This document shows positions 42,197 to 50,984 of a stretch of 64,000 nucleotides of DNA, piece by piece (within the stretch, counting starts at the first letter, position 1; each line of letters begins with the position of its first letter). The notes under the pieces are model-generated. The model ran no database searches, was not told the origin of the DNA, and saw only the letters and a list, made by a program, of their open reading frames with translations. The stretch lies in assembly GCA_963755375.1 (NCBI GenBank), contig CAVWKG010000016.1, forward strand, positions 1,488,001 to 1,552,000, given 5' to 3'. A program made the position numbers and the translations under genes. The DNA comes from Bog-473 sp963755375. Its GTDB lineage: Bacteria > Actinomycetota > Acidimicrobiia > Acidimicrobiales > RAAP-2.

Positions 42197-43733
42197 GCCA
42201 ATGATGTTGTGAAGCTCCCGTGAGGGTCCACCGCTGAAAGGTTGGTCGTCGGTAATTTCGGGAGCACCGGAGTTGCCGGTCTGACTTCAGATCACGTGGA
42301 CGAGTCATGGCGTCCGCACCCTGTCGACCGGAGCTCCGGGCACATCAGATGGGGCGCGGCGTGCCCCGTTCCAGAGGGGTGATTGGCCGGTCTGTTCAGA
42401 CCAGATCGACCTACACCGTCACTCCTTCTCGGGACGGCCGCGCCACCCCTCAACCGCTTAAGGAAGGAAGGGATGGCATGACCATCGTAGAAGCCACGCG
42501 CACCGTCACCGGCGGTATCGACACCCACGGCGAGATCCACGTAGCTGCCGTGTTGGACGAGATCGGTGGCCTCCTCGGCACGGAGTCGTTCGCGGCCGAC
42601 CCCGACGGCTACTCGGACCTGTTGACCTGGCTCGAAAGCTTTGGTGGCGTCACCAAGGTCGGCGTCGAAGGGACCGGGTCCTATGGCGCCGGGATCGCCC
42701 GCTTCCTAGCCCGAGCGGGGATCCACGTCGTCGAAGTCGATCGTCAGAATCGCCAGGCCCGACGACAAAGCGGCAAGTCCGATCCCCTCGACGCCGTCGA
42801 GGCCGCCAGGGCCGCGCTCTCGGGCCGGGCCCATGGAAGGGCCAAGTCCAGAGACGGCTCGGTCGAGGCCATCCGGGTCCTTGTCGTGGCCAAGCGCTCG
42901 GCCCGAGGAGCCCGGATCAAGGCGCTTGGTCAGATGCGTCAACTCACCTTCAGTGCCCCCGACCAGCTCCAGAGCCGACTGAAGGGCCTTTCCATCGCCG
43001 AGTTCGTCGCCGCCGCCCAGGCATTGCGCCCGACCCGCTCGCCTGACGCGGTGACGGCGGCAACGAAGGCGGCCCTCTCGTCGTTGGCACACCGGGTGGC
43101 CGACCTCGAAGACGAGATCAGAGAACTCGACGCCATGATCACTCCGCTCCTCAAGAGCACCTCTCCGGAACTGCTCGCTGTCTATGGGGTTGGCATCGAC
43201 ACTGCAGCCGCGTTGCTCGTCGCCGCCGGCGACAATCCTGAACGTCTGCATTCAGAAGCCGCGTGGGCCCACCTGTGCGGGGTCTCACCCCTCGAGGCGT
43301 CCTCGGGCAAGGTCACTCGCCACCGGCTCAACCGCGGAGGCGACCGCCAGGCCAATCGGGCGCTGTGGCACATCGTGATCACGAGGCTCGCGTCTGATCC
43401 GAGGACCCAGGCCTACATGGAACGTCGGGTCAAAGGCGGCCGCTCCAAGCGCGAAGCCATCCGCATGCTCAAGCGCTACGTCGCCCGCGAGGTCTACCGC
43501 TCTCTGCCTCGCGCGTAGATCGCTGGACCATGGACCTGGCTCTCAGTACGCCTGTCGCCCCACAGGGTTGACCTCTACCCGATATGCCGGTCCATGGTCC
43601 AGGTTCACCGACTCTGAAGACGCGTGACCTGATAAGAGCTTGCCCACGCGACACGTGGCCCATCATTGGTCTGTCCGCTGTCTTCACTCCCGAAATCCTC
43701 TCGAAAGGGCTTGACATCATCCATAGGAGCATC
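42197..43733 (+). mobile_element. IS110-family element IS-B
   Basis: Similar in layout to IS-A but diverged. Shared non-coding blocks include GTCCACCGCT near the left end, GCGTGACCTGATAAGAGCTTG-like sequence after the transposase, and TGTCCGCTGT-TTCACTCCCGA near the right end. The left junction reads GTCCCAGTAC and the right GGGACGGGGG. Joined, they equal the uninserted site at 40067-40084. Ends are accurate to a few bases. Confidence 0.75.
42478..43518 (+). CDS. IS110-family DEDD transposase (IS-B)
   Basis: A 346-residue protein, roughly 70% like IS-A by eye. Motifs: GGIDTHGEIHVAA, VEGTGSYGAGIARFL, KSDPLDAVEAARAALSGRA and GVGIDTAAALLVAAGDNPE, plus the Ser region SPLEASSGKVTRH and GGDRQANRALW. 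AAGGAAGG lies 7-10 bases before the ATG. It appears intact. Confidence 0.95.
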   Translation: MTIVEATRTVTGGIDTHGEIHVAAVLDEIGGLLGTESFAADPDGYSDLLTWLESFGGVTKVGVEGTGSYGAGIARFLARAGIHVVEVDRQNRQARRQSGKSDPLDAVEAARAALSGRAHGRAKSRDGSVEAIRVLVVAKRSARGARIKALGQMRQLTFSAPDQLQSRLKGLSIAEFVAAAQALRPTRSPDAVTAATKAALSSLAHRVADLEDEIRELDAMITPLLKSTSPELLAVYGVGIDTAAALLVAAGDNPERLHSEAAWAHLCGVSPLEASSGKVTRHRLNRGGDRQANRALWHIVITRLASDPRTQAYMERRVKGGRSKREAIRMLKRYVAREVYRSLPRA

Positions 43734-43752
43734 GGGACGGGGGCGTTTCACG

Positions 43753-45072
43753 TCACGAAGTTGGCGGCCGCCGCGCCGTCCAGTCGTGAGCAGCCTGCAG
43801 GTCTTGCGCTAATCGCAAGAGATCCTCATCGGATCCTCGGCGCCCCACCAACTGAACACCAACGGGCAGTCCATCGTCCGTGCGATGCAGCGGTAGGGAA
43901 AGCGCCGGCTGACCAGTCAGGCTGAACGGTGCCAGGAGCGTCCCCACCTGTGCCGGGCCGATCGCAGCTCCGAGCGGCCAGGCAGGCTGGAAGGATGCCG
44001 GGGTCACCAAAACGTCATGGTCCTCCCACCATCTGTGAATCGGAGCGACAGCCAGCTCGACGACGGCTTCGGCGGCCCTGACCTCCTCGGGACTCCGCGC
44101 GCGGTCGCGCTCGACCGCCTCGAAGACCCAGTCCTGAAGTTCGCCGGGCTCGACCGGTCGACCCAAGCGGGCGCCGACCCAGTCCACGGTGCTGGGTCGA
44201 ACCGCGTCGCTGACCACTCCGAAGGCCTCGAAAGCCGCCGCCCACAAGTTGTTCAGAGCCTCGGGCCATGAGGCTTCAACGTGGTGGCCGAGACCCTCGA
44301 GGAGGAGTCCGGCCTTCCGAACGCCGTCTTGGCATGAATCGTGCACCTCCAAGCCGAGCTCGGGGTCGTGGTCGAGCAGTCCAACCCGAAGGGCCGGGAT
44401 CGTCGCGGGTGACGGAGATCCGGTGAGCAGATCGAAGACCAGCGCCAGATCCTCGCTGTGGCGAGCGATCACGAAGTCGCGCCAGGCGTCGTTGGGGGGC
44501 TGGCCCGCCGGCGGCACCGAGGCGATCCTCCCCGAGGTCGGGTTGAGAGTCGCCACGCCGCACAAGGCAGCGGGGGTGCGAAGCGAACCGGTGGCGTCGG
44601 ACCCATGCGCGATGGCCACCATCCCTGCGGCCACGGCGGCGGCGGGACCGCCGCTTGAACCTCCGGTAGACCGGCTCAAGTCCCAAGGGTTGCGCGTCGG
44701 CTCGAACCCAGGCGGCTCCGTGGTGGCGCCGGTCGACAGCTGTGAACATGCGCCCTTCCCGATGATCGAAAAGCCGCCCCTCTCGAAGCGCCTGACCAAC
44801 GAAGTCGTGCCTGCCGACCTCGCGTTCGCATCGCGGAGCGCAGCGACCCCTACCCAGTGAGGTGCACCTGCGATCTCCTGCCCTGCGTCTTTGACCAGCA
44901 TCGGCACCCCCAGGCCTGGAGGGTCGAAGAGAGGGATCACCACCGCCCGAACGAGTGGGTCGACGCGCTCGATCACCTGCACCGTCATGTCGAACAGCTC
45001 GGCGGAGGTGACGAGACCGTCGTTCAGCGCCCGGGCCTGCGTGACTGCACTCGCCCAGCGGAGACCCTCCAT
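43753..45072 (-). CDS. Amidase-signature family hydrolase
   Basis: A 439-residue protein. The catalytic Lys is in GVPMLVKDAG, and the Gly/Ser-rich signature STGGSSGGPAAAVAAGMVA carries the cis-Ser. The nucleophile region reads GSDATGSLRTPAALCG. The expected Ser-cisSer-Lys triad is present. The length is slightly below average but complete, with the C-terminal LPVGVQLVGRRGSDEDLL. It probably hydrolyses an amide; the substrate is unknown. It is cargo between IS-B and IS-C copy 2. Confidence 0.9.
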   Translation of the reverse strand: MEGLRWASAVTQARALNDGLVTSAELFDMTVQVIERVDPLVRAVVIPLFDPPGLGVPMLVKDAGQEIAGAPHWVGVAALRDANARSAGTTSLVRRFERGGFSIIGKGACSQLSTGATTEPPGFEPTRNPWDLSRSTGGSSGGPAAAVAAGMVAIAHGSDATGSLRTPAALCGVATLNPTSGRIASVPPAGQPPNDAWRDFVIARHSEDLALVFDLLTGSPSPATIPALRVGLLDHDPELGLEVHDSCQDGVRKAGLLLEGLGHHVEASWPEALNNLWAAAFEAFGVVSDAVRPSTVDWVGARLGRPVEPGELQDWVFEAVERDRARSPEEVRAAEAVVELAVAPIHRWWEDHDVLVTPASFQPAWPLGAAIGPAQVGTLLAPFSLTGQPALSLPLHRTDDGLPVGVQLVGRRGSDEDLLRLAQDLQAAHDWTARRPPTS

Positions 45073-45156
45073 TGTGATCAGCTTGTCAGAGCGTCCGCGG
45101 ATCCCGGAGGCTCTCGGGGTCCGTTCTCAACCGCTGGCGTGAGGCCAGGCACCGGC

Positions 45157-45264
45157 TGCCCCAATTGCCGGTTATGTGGGGCACCTGCGAGCGCACCCAC
45201 GTTCACTCCCCCACTCGTCGTCAGGCTCATCGTCGGCTCGGTCCCGGACGTGGTGGCAGAGGCG
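45157..45264 (+). repeat. S repeat, copy 1, with dispersed hairpin at its left end
   Basis: About 108 bp, matched by 47737-47849 with few changes. It begins with a hairpin (TGCCCC 45157-45162, GGGGCA 45178-45183), continues GCGAGCGCACCCACG and CTCATCGTCGGCTCGGT, and ends GACGTGGTGGCAGAGGCG, which joins the R1 repeat. In frame, the end encodes DVVAEA, resembling the dinG CRAVAEA joint. Confidence 0.85.
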
Positions 45265-45340
45265 CCTAGTCCCGAGTAGGACCGACGTTTGGTGCTGCCG
45301 TTCGCGCTTGAAGTCGCAGCGGCCTAGCCCCTAACGAATC
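45262..45340 (+). repeat. R1 repeat, copy 2, interrupted by IS-C
   Basis: This matches 28112-28190 with two or three substitutions. IS-C copy 2 is inserted at its right end directly after ACGAATC, where copy 1 continues as AGGCAC. After the element, CAGGCAC resumes at 46761. Confidence 0.85.
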
Positions 45341-45523
45341 CTCTTTGAGTCAAGACCCCTATTTCCAGAACTTCAGGGCGCGACGAATCGAGCCGTCGCA
45401 CAAGGGCACGACGGCGTAGGGTTTCTCTGGGTTCGGGAGTGACTTCGCCGAAGAGCCGGTTGCGCAGGGTGAAGAGCCGGTCACGCAGGCATGGAGTCGT
45501 CCCTGAGTGTCCTCCCGGACCCC

Positions 45524-46543
45524 CTATCGGGCGTCGAGAAGCAGCTGTCGGTAGACGGCGTTACTCACGTGGCGCTTGAGCGAACGCAGCGCCTCTCGCT
45601 TGGTCTTGCCCTCGGCGACCTTGCGATCGAAATAGGCCCGACCCTCTGAGTGGGGCTGGCGGATCTGGGAGATCGCCACCATGTGGATGGAGTTGTTGAG
45701 GCGACGATGGCCACGCAGTGAGAGCCGATGGAACACCCGACCCCCCGAGGAGTGCTCGACCGGAGCGATCCCGGCATAGGCGGCGAAGCTGTCTCGGTTG
45801 GCAAAGCGGTGGATGTCGCCGCTGTAGCCGATCAACGAGCAGGCGAGGACCGGGCCCACGCCGAACAGATCGGTGAGCGAGGTCTTCGACGCCCGCACGG
45901 CGGTGCGGATGCGACGATGCGACTCTTTGATCTGCTCGTCGAGGCGCGCCACGTCAGCGACGAGCTCGAGCGCGAGTTCGTGGCGCATGTGCTCGATGGG
46001 GGTGGCCGGCTCGAAAGAGCCGAGGAGCCGATTGGCGTCAGAAACGTAGAGTTCCTTGGCAATTCCTCCCGGTGAGAGGTCGGCGAGAGCGTTGTGGAGC
46101 CGGCAGATGAGCTTGGCCCGTAGCCGGCCCAGATCGTGATTGCGCTTGGCCAGGAGTCGCATGATCTCGGTGTGGTCGGCCGGCTCGACCGTGCGAAGAT
46201 TCCTCGAGCGCAAGGCGGCGATGGCGACCGAGAACGCGTCGTTGGGATCGTTCTTCTCCGAACGACCGGTGCTGAGCACCCGGACTCTCGACGCCAATGT
46301 GGGTGGGACGTCGAGAACCACCTCACCGGCATCGACGAGTTGTTGGGCCAACAGGTAACCGAGCCCACCGGCGGACTCGATGGCCCAGGTGCGCTTCTCG
46401 AACGGCTCAGCCCATGCCAGCAGCTTCGCTGTCTGTTGACACGTCGCCCGGACCGTGACCTTGGCCACCTCGCGTTCATCGCCTCCAATGGCCACCGCCG
46501 TGTGGCTCGCCTTGTGGGGATCGACCCCGATGATCACCGACAT
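45524..46543 (-). CDS. IS110-family DEDD transposase (IS-C copy 2)
   Basis: A 339-residue protein, identical to copy 1 except Asn for His in VSDANRL. The ATG at 46543 has AGGAGG upstream. All DEDD and Ser motifs are intact. Confidence 0.95.
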   Translation of the reverse strand: MSVIIGVDPHKASHTAVAIGGDEREVAKVTVRATCQQTAKLLAWAEPFEKRTWAIESAGGLGYLLAQQLVDAGEVVLDVPPTLASRVRVLSTGRSEKNDPNDAFSVAIAALRSRNLRTVEPADHTEIMRLLAKRNHDLGRLRAKLICRLHNALADLSPGGIAKELYVSDANRLLGSFEPATPIEHMRHELALELVADVARLDEQIKESHRRIRTAVRASKTSLTDLFGVGPVLACSLIGYSGDIHRFANRDSFAAYAGIAPVEHSSGGRVFHRLSLRGHRRLNNSIHMVAISQIRQPHSEGRAYFDRKVAEGKTKREALRSLKRHVSNAVYRQLLLDAR

Positions 46544-46760
46544 GAGCACCTCCTCTTGGTTGATGGGCAACCGCGAGGGCACTCCTGATTTGGATCTGGT
46601 GCACACACTCCTCTTTTGAGCCACTCGCGGCGAGATCCAGACGAGTGGCATCTCGTTAGAAAGCCAGCCGGCTAGACCGGCGGCAGGCACTTAAGAGAGC
46701 CAGCCCGTCGGGACCTCTAAACGCTACGGATCAGCCGCAGGGTCTGCTCAAAGTCTCAAT
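46544..46760 (-). ncRNA. Candidate IS110 bridge RNA (IS-C copy 2)
   Basis: A 217-nt leader identical, as far as read, to 41304-41520, including the two hairpins and the target-like and end-like words. The target of this copy (ACGAATC then CAGGCAC) fits the same guide words. Confidence 0.55.
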
Positions 46761-46774
46761 CAGGCACATATCGG

Positions 46775-47296
46775 CTAGGCCGTGCCTTCACCGTCTCTCA
46801 CCTCAGACCAGTAGTGGATGGCCTGTTCGACGTGGGCAAATGCCAGTGCTTCCACGGGGAAGTTGTCCGGACTGAACCATCGAACTTCTCTTGTCTCGTC
46901 GCTGACTTGCGCCAGCTCTGGGTGGTGGGCTTGGCCCAAGAAGTAGATATTGAGTGTGACCTCTGGTGGATCCTCGCTGCCGTAGGTGTCAATCCACATC
47001 CCTAGAAACCTCATCGAATGGAGGGTGAGTCCCGTTTCTTCTTGCACCTCACGATGAGCTGTTGCCAATGGATGCTCTTCGGGATCGCAAAATCCACCGG
47101 GAAGGTCCCAGAGGCCCGCACCTGGATCTTTGGCCCGGAGGACAAGAAGGAGCTTTCCGTCATTGACAACACACGCACCGCCGCAGGGTTTGGGTTTCCT
47201 CCAGTACTCGTGACCGCAGTTCTGACACCGGCACGGCGCGACGAGGCCAACTTCCGTTCCGCAAGTCACGCAGTACCTGATCAGCGTCACCATCAC
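46775..47296 (-). CDS. NUDIX hydrolase with N-terminal zinc ribbon
   Basis: A 173-residue protein. Residues ~9-28 carry CVTCG and CQNCG, a zinc ribbon. The Nudix box reads GGFCDPEEHPLATAHREVQE and continues ETGL, with the REVxEE core in place. It resembles NADH-pyrophosphatase/NudC-like small hydrolases. It lies directly beside IS-C copy 2 with only 14 bp between. Confidence 0.9.
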   Translation of the reverse strand: MMVTLIRYCVTCGTEVGLVAPCRCQNCGHEYWRKPKPCGGACVVNDGKLLLVLRAKDPGAGLWDLPGGFCDPEEHPLATAHREVQEETGLTLHSMRFLGMWIDTYGSEDPPEVTLNIYFLGQAHHPELAQVSDETREVRWFSPDNFPVEALAFAHVEQAIHYWSEVRDGEGTA

Positions 47297-47403
47297 ATAT
47301 TCGCTCAGTCACTCGGTTATGTGCGGACATCCATCCCAGCAGGTATCCCAGTCCGTCGGAAGGAGGACGGCAACTCAATCTGTTGTCCACACTCCTCGCG
47401 GGG

Positions 47404-47706
47404 TTAGAGATCGAGTTTGCTCTTGGCGATACAGATCGCGAGATGGGCTTCTAAGACGGCATCCCGTGTAGCGGGTGATACGCCCGGGTCCGCCTCCACC
47501 GCCACCTTGGCACTATCACCCGCTTGCTCCAGTTCAATGACGGCCAAGCGCACGTCCTGCGACTCGGCCGCCTTCTCCGCCTTCTTGGCGAATTCGTTGA
47601 CCACCGCCGCAAGCACCGGCGACGCTCCGTCGTCTCCTCGTACAGCGTCGCGCGCACTATTGATCTTGATCTGAGCTGCTTGAAGTCGTTCTGCCATTTT
47701 GGTCAC
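47404..47706 (-). CDS. Small helical protein of unknown function
   Basis: A 100-residue Ala-rich protein predicted all-helical (AERLQAAQIKINSARDAV, EFAKKAEKAAESQDVRLAVIELEQ). It has no Cys, no membrane span and no recognised motif. It ends 107 bp before NUDIX. Confidence 0.5.
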   Translation of the reverse strand: MTKMAERLQAAQIKINSARDAVRGDDGASPVLAAVVNEFAKKAEKAAESQDVRLAVIELEQAGDSAKVAVEADPGVSPATRDAVLEAHLAICIAKSKLDL

Positions 47707-47736
47707 AGGGGAAGGCTATGCGGGGCGTGTACCACC

Positions 47737-47849
47737 TGCCCCCGTATGCCGGTTTTATGTGGGGCACCTGCGAGCGCACCCACGTCCACTCCCCCACTCG
47801 TTGCCAGGCTCATCGTCGGCTCGGTCGCGGACGTGGTGGCTGAGGCGAT
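47737..47849 (+). repeat. S repeat, copy 2
   Basis: This matches 45157-45264. Here its right end runs into dinG-like sequence (ATGGCGACGGGGACCCACC) and not into R1. It carries the dispersed hairpin TGCCCC (47737-47742) / GGGGCA (47761-47766). Confidence 0.85.
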
Positions 47850-47967
47850 GGCGACGGGGACCCACCTCGTAGTCCAGGCCGGGACAGGGAGCAGCAAGTC
47901 GCTCGCTTAGGCGGCGCTCAGCGGCAAGAAGGTCGTCGTGGCCACGGCGACTACCGCCTATATGTGA
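47837..47967 (+). pseudogene. dinG-like helicase fragment, ATP-binding part
   Basis: The frame reads VAEAMATGTHLVVQAGTGSSKSLA, broken as VAEAMATGTHLVV and QAGTGSSKSLA, then a stop. It continues AALSGKKVVVATAT. This matches residues 60-102 of the intact helicase (VAEAVATRTHLVV, QAGTGTGKSLA, AALSGKKVVVATAT). The Walker A Gly is lost (SSKS for TGKS) and a stop replaces the tyrosine. With the fragment at 27896 it accounts for adjacent parts of one gene. Confidence 0.88.
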
Positions 47968-48122
47968 CGGACACGAGAGGTGTCCCCATCCGCACTTCGG
48001 TGACGCCCTGACACCGAATCGGGCAAACAGTTTGGGCTACTCATGAGCGGCTCGGCGACCCAATGCCATTCGGGCATAGAATCGTTCCTCGGGCACAAAA
48101 GACCCAGACTGGAGGTACGAAG

Positions 48123-48578
48123 ATGGGAAAGTATCGGATTCCATTTTTGGGGGGAAGCGTCGCCGTCATTCTCGCTGGATCAGCTCTTGCGGCAACGCCT
48201 GCCTTCGCTGGTGTCAAGGGTAACTACAACCTCGGAATCGGCGGGAACCTCGTAGGAACCATGACGATCAGCAAGCACCATGTTTTCTCTGACGCTGGGA
48301 ATGGTGCCACAGATTCCGGCACATGGGCGAAGGCGAAGCACGAGAAGGCGATAACGCTCACGATCACTAGTAGCAGTTACCCCCCCGACGTTGGGTGTGT
48401 TCTCAGCGGTAGGCTCGTTAAGGACGGCATCAACACCGCGTCCTCGCCAGGATCGTACACATGTCCCAATGGTCCGGCGGGTCCATTTACGGGCACCTGG
48501 TACGCCGTTAAGTCGGGGACATCGGGTGCTCATGCGAATGGAAATGAGGTTGGTCCCTCACAGGGCTTCGCTGGGTAA
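48123..48578 (+). CDS. Small secreted protein of unknown function
   Basis: A 151-residue protein from an ATG with GGAGG upstream. The signal peptide (IPFLGGSVAVILAGSALAATPAFA) has an AFA cleavage site. The mature part is Gly/Ser/Thr-rich, beta-type, with two cysteines (CVLSG and YTCPNG) that could form a disulfide. It contains NLVGTMTISKHHVFSDAGNG and GTWYAVKSG. The family was not recognised. Confidence 0.7.
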   Translation: MGKYRIPFLGGSVAVILAGSALAATPAFAGVKGNYNLGIGGNLVGTMTISKHHVFSDAGNGATDSGTWAKAKHEKAITLTITSSSYPPDVGCVLSGRLVKDGINTASSPGSYTCPNGPAGPFTGTWYAVKSGTSGAHANGNEVGPSQGFAG

Positions 48579-48793
48579 CAGCATCATCTCAGATAAGCCA
48601 GTGCGTCGCCATGCTGCTTGTATTGGGCCATATCTACGCTCGGGAAGAATCCCGTAACGCTCACTAGCTCTCGGCAGTGAGGGTGTCCCCGTTCGCCGGA
48701 TATGAGCACACCTCAAATGCCATGAAATAAGATGAGGCTTACTCGTTGCGGACAAAGTGGTGAAGCGCCCCATTGCCCGCGACCTACATTGGC

Positions 48794-50191
48794 CTAGTTG
48801 GCCACCGTGATTGTGACGGGCGCGCTGGTGCCGCCCGAAAAATACCGGGAGTACGAAGCAACGCTTTGTATTTCGTAGGTGCCGTCGGGGACGCTGGTGG
48901 TGTTCCACTCGGCCAGCCAGCCGTAGTAAGTCTGGGTGGCGGTGGCAATGAACTGTTCGCCGTTGATCGTGCCGCCGCTCAATTCGAAAGCCACATAGGT
49001 CACGTTGGCCGAGGCGCTGGCGTCGAGAAGGGACGAGGTGCCCGAGACGCTGGCCCCGCCCGAGGGGATGAGCACTGCCGTGGTGGGCGTGGGGTTCGCG
49101 ACCATGACCGAGACCCCAGTGCTGTATTCGTAGTTGCCCGCGACGTCGGTCACAACGCTTTGAAGGGTGTATGTGCCGTTCGGGACAGAGGTGGTGTTCC
49201 AGACGAAGATATAGCCGTAGAGGGTGGGTGTGGCCGTTCCGAGGCTCCCGAAATCGCCGTTCAACGCGGTCTCGCCCGTGAACTTGACGCTGATCGGGGC
49301 TCCGTCGGGAGACGAGGCCGTAGCATCGAGGACCGCCGACGTGCCCGAAAGGGTAGCCCCGCTCGACGGGATCAGAATCTTCGTGGTGGGCAGTGGATTG
49401 TTCACCTGGATTTGGACCGGGAAGCTGGTTGCGGTGTTGCCGTCGCTGTTGGTCGCCACGCTGACGACGTCGTTGAACCCGCTCGCCACACTGATGGTCG
49501 TGTTCCACCGGGCGATCCACCCATAGAGGGTGGGGGTGGCAGTGGCGACGACCTGGCCGTTCACTTCGAAGACCACCTTGGTGATAGCGGTCCCGGGTGC
49601 GTCGTACGCAGCCGCATCCAGGTAGGTCACCCCGCTGACCGTTCCGGCTTGGGGCACGAGGATCTGCGTGAAGAAATCGGTGAGCGTTCCTTGGAAGCTC
49701 GCAAAGTTGTTGTACGCAGTCGTGAAGACGGTCTGCAGTGCTCCACCGGTCCCGGCAAAGGAGCCCGTCCCCGCTGAGATGCTCAGCGTCAACTCGAAGA
49801 TGTCAGATACGGGGGTGATCCCGGGTCCGCCCGTGGACTCGTACGTCGTCGATTCCGGCCCAGAAGCACTGCCGCTGAGCGCGCCAACCCCCGTCGTGAT
49901 GGTGAAGGATCCAGAGAAACTGGATGCATCGGAGTCGAAACATCCCGCAACGTTGAGGGCGACCGTGCCGACAGCCGCATTTCCAGGGTAGGAGCCAGCG
50001 AACGTCAGGAAATCGCCACTACACCCGCTGGTGGTCGTCTGGGATCCTGTCCCGCTGAAAGACGAGGTGACAAGGTCAGCCACGCTGACCGGAGGAGATG
50101 GCGCTGCGCCAACTGCTGGAGCCAGAGCGGTTGGACCGACCATCAAAGTGACCAGGGTGAGACCAAGAAGCCGGAGCGCACACCGGATCAT
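48794..50191 (-). CDS. Secreted Ig-like repeat protein with YGW motif (long form)
   Basis: About 465 residues from the ATG at 50191. A signal peptide (LLGLTLVTLMVGPTALAPAVGA) is followed by a ~150-residue non-repeat domain with two Cys, then about three Ig-like repeats. Each repeat has GA-x-SGTS-x-LDA and a YGW motif (TLYGWIARWNTT, TLYGYIFVWNTT, YYGWLAEWNTTS), ending in VANP or VNNP. The protein is a relative of 30132-31100. It is probably extracellular or wall-associated; the ligand is unknown. Confidence 0.78.
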   Translation of the reverse strand: MIRCALRLLGLTLVTLMVGPTALAPAVGAAPSPPVSVADLVTSSFSGTGSQTTTSGCSGDFLTFAGSYPGNAAVGTVALNVAGCFDSDASSFSGSFTITTGVGALSGSASGPESTTYESTGGPGITPVSDIFELTLSISAGTGSFAGTGGALQTVFTTAYNNFASFQGTLTDFFTQILVPQAGTVSGVTYLDAAAYDAPGTAITKVVFEVNGQVVATATPTLYGWIARWNTTISVASGFNDVVSVATNSDGNTATSFPVQIQVNNPLPTTKILIPSSGATLSGTSAVLDATASSPDGAPISVKFTGETALNGDFGSLGTATPTLYGYIFVWNTTSVPNGTYTLQSVVTDVAGNYEYSTGVSVMVANPTPTTAVLIPSGGASVSGTSSLLDASASANVTYVAFELSGGTINGEQFIATATQTYYGWLAEWNTTSVPDGTYEIQSVASYSRYFSGGTSAPVTITVAN

Positions 50192-50984
50192 CACAACCCC
50201 CAATCGAGACGCTCGACCAATCCTCCACCTTCGGCGCCGTCCGGTCAATCGTCATCCAGGACCTCGATTTCGCCGACGATTCGGCGTATCTCATAGCGGC
50301 AAGGGTCAGGTCTCTGCCAACTGGCCAACGAAGTTACGAACGGCAGGTCTCTGTCGTCGAGAGGCCAAGTACGCGGAAGGCTGAACGAGCAATCACGGCA
50401 TCCCGAAGGTGCCCGATACCGAGCAGGGTCGGGTGTTCCCGCTGCCGGTCCGGGGCGCCACCCGGCGGCGTTTTACCGATCCGCCGGAAGCACCTCGGCG
50501 AGTGGCCTACAGCGGGACCTCGTTGTAGAGCGCGCTGGCAACTCGGGTCGTCGCGGGGGCTTAGCCCATGCTGCGCATCTGCAGTGCGACGCCCGCGTCA
50601 GTGAACCATGCGGCGCCCGCGCGAGCCTGCGCGGCCATGTTCTCGTGCTCCCAGATCGGGGCCACCATCCCGCTCGCCATGCCCGCGTAGGTGAGCTAGA
50701 TACAGCGGCGTTGACGGCCCGTTCTCCTCGACGAACGCGCAGACCTACACGAGGGTTGAAGCCCACTGCCTTGTGGATCTGGTTCCAGAGCGAGCGACTC
50801 AACCTGGCTCGATCTGCTTCGTGGCGGAGGTGACCGATGGTGGTCCCTTCATGCCGGGATGGGGCGCGCTCACCTTGGCCAGTCGCCATTTGGCACCGGC
50901 TCCCGGACTACCCCTCTGCAGGTCGGCGTCGACTTGCCCCGCGGGAGCGCCGCGAGGGTCGTCGCCCGCGGGCATGATCGGTGC
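50192..50984. other. Gap with decayed coding sequence
   Basis: On the minus strand, about 50560-50700 reads as a broken frame: AGMASGMVAPIWEHENMAAQ, ARAGAAWFTDAGVALQMRS, then a stop. Another piece, TTRVASALYNEVPL, lies near 50520. This looks like remains of an unidentified gene. A plus-strand frame open from 50859 runs into dinG but lacks a better start than 50985. Confidence 0.4.

Larger units (their letters stand above)
45341..46760 (-). mobile_element. IS110-family element IS-C, copy 2
   Basis: A 1420-bp unit, about 99.7% identical to copy 1 and in the same orientation 5240 bp away. It sits in R1 copy 2. AATC flanks it on both sides (45337-45340 and across 46758-46761). Only about four single-base differences from copy 1 were seen, so transposition or duplication was recent. 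Confidence 0.92.

Noticed and set aside
40101..46760. Classical composite transposon formed by the two IS-C copies
   Set aside because: IS110 elements do not move as cut-and-paste pairs with shared outer ends, and the flanks at 40100 and 46761 are not a matching target pair of one event; each copy has its own target joint.
50473..50889. 138-codon minus-strand frame before dinG
   Set aside because: Trp/Arg/Ser-rich with no domain; a different frame in the same place shows the decayed gene better.
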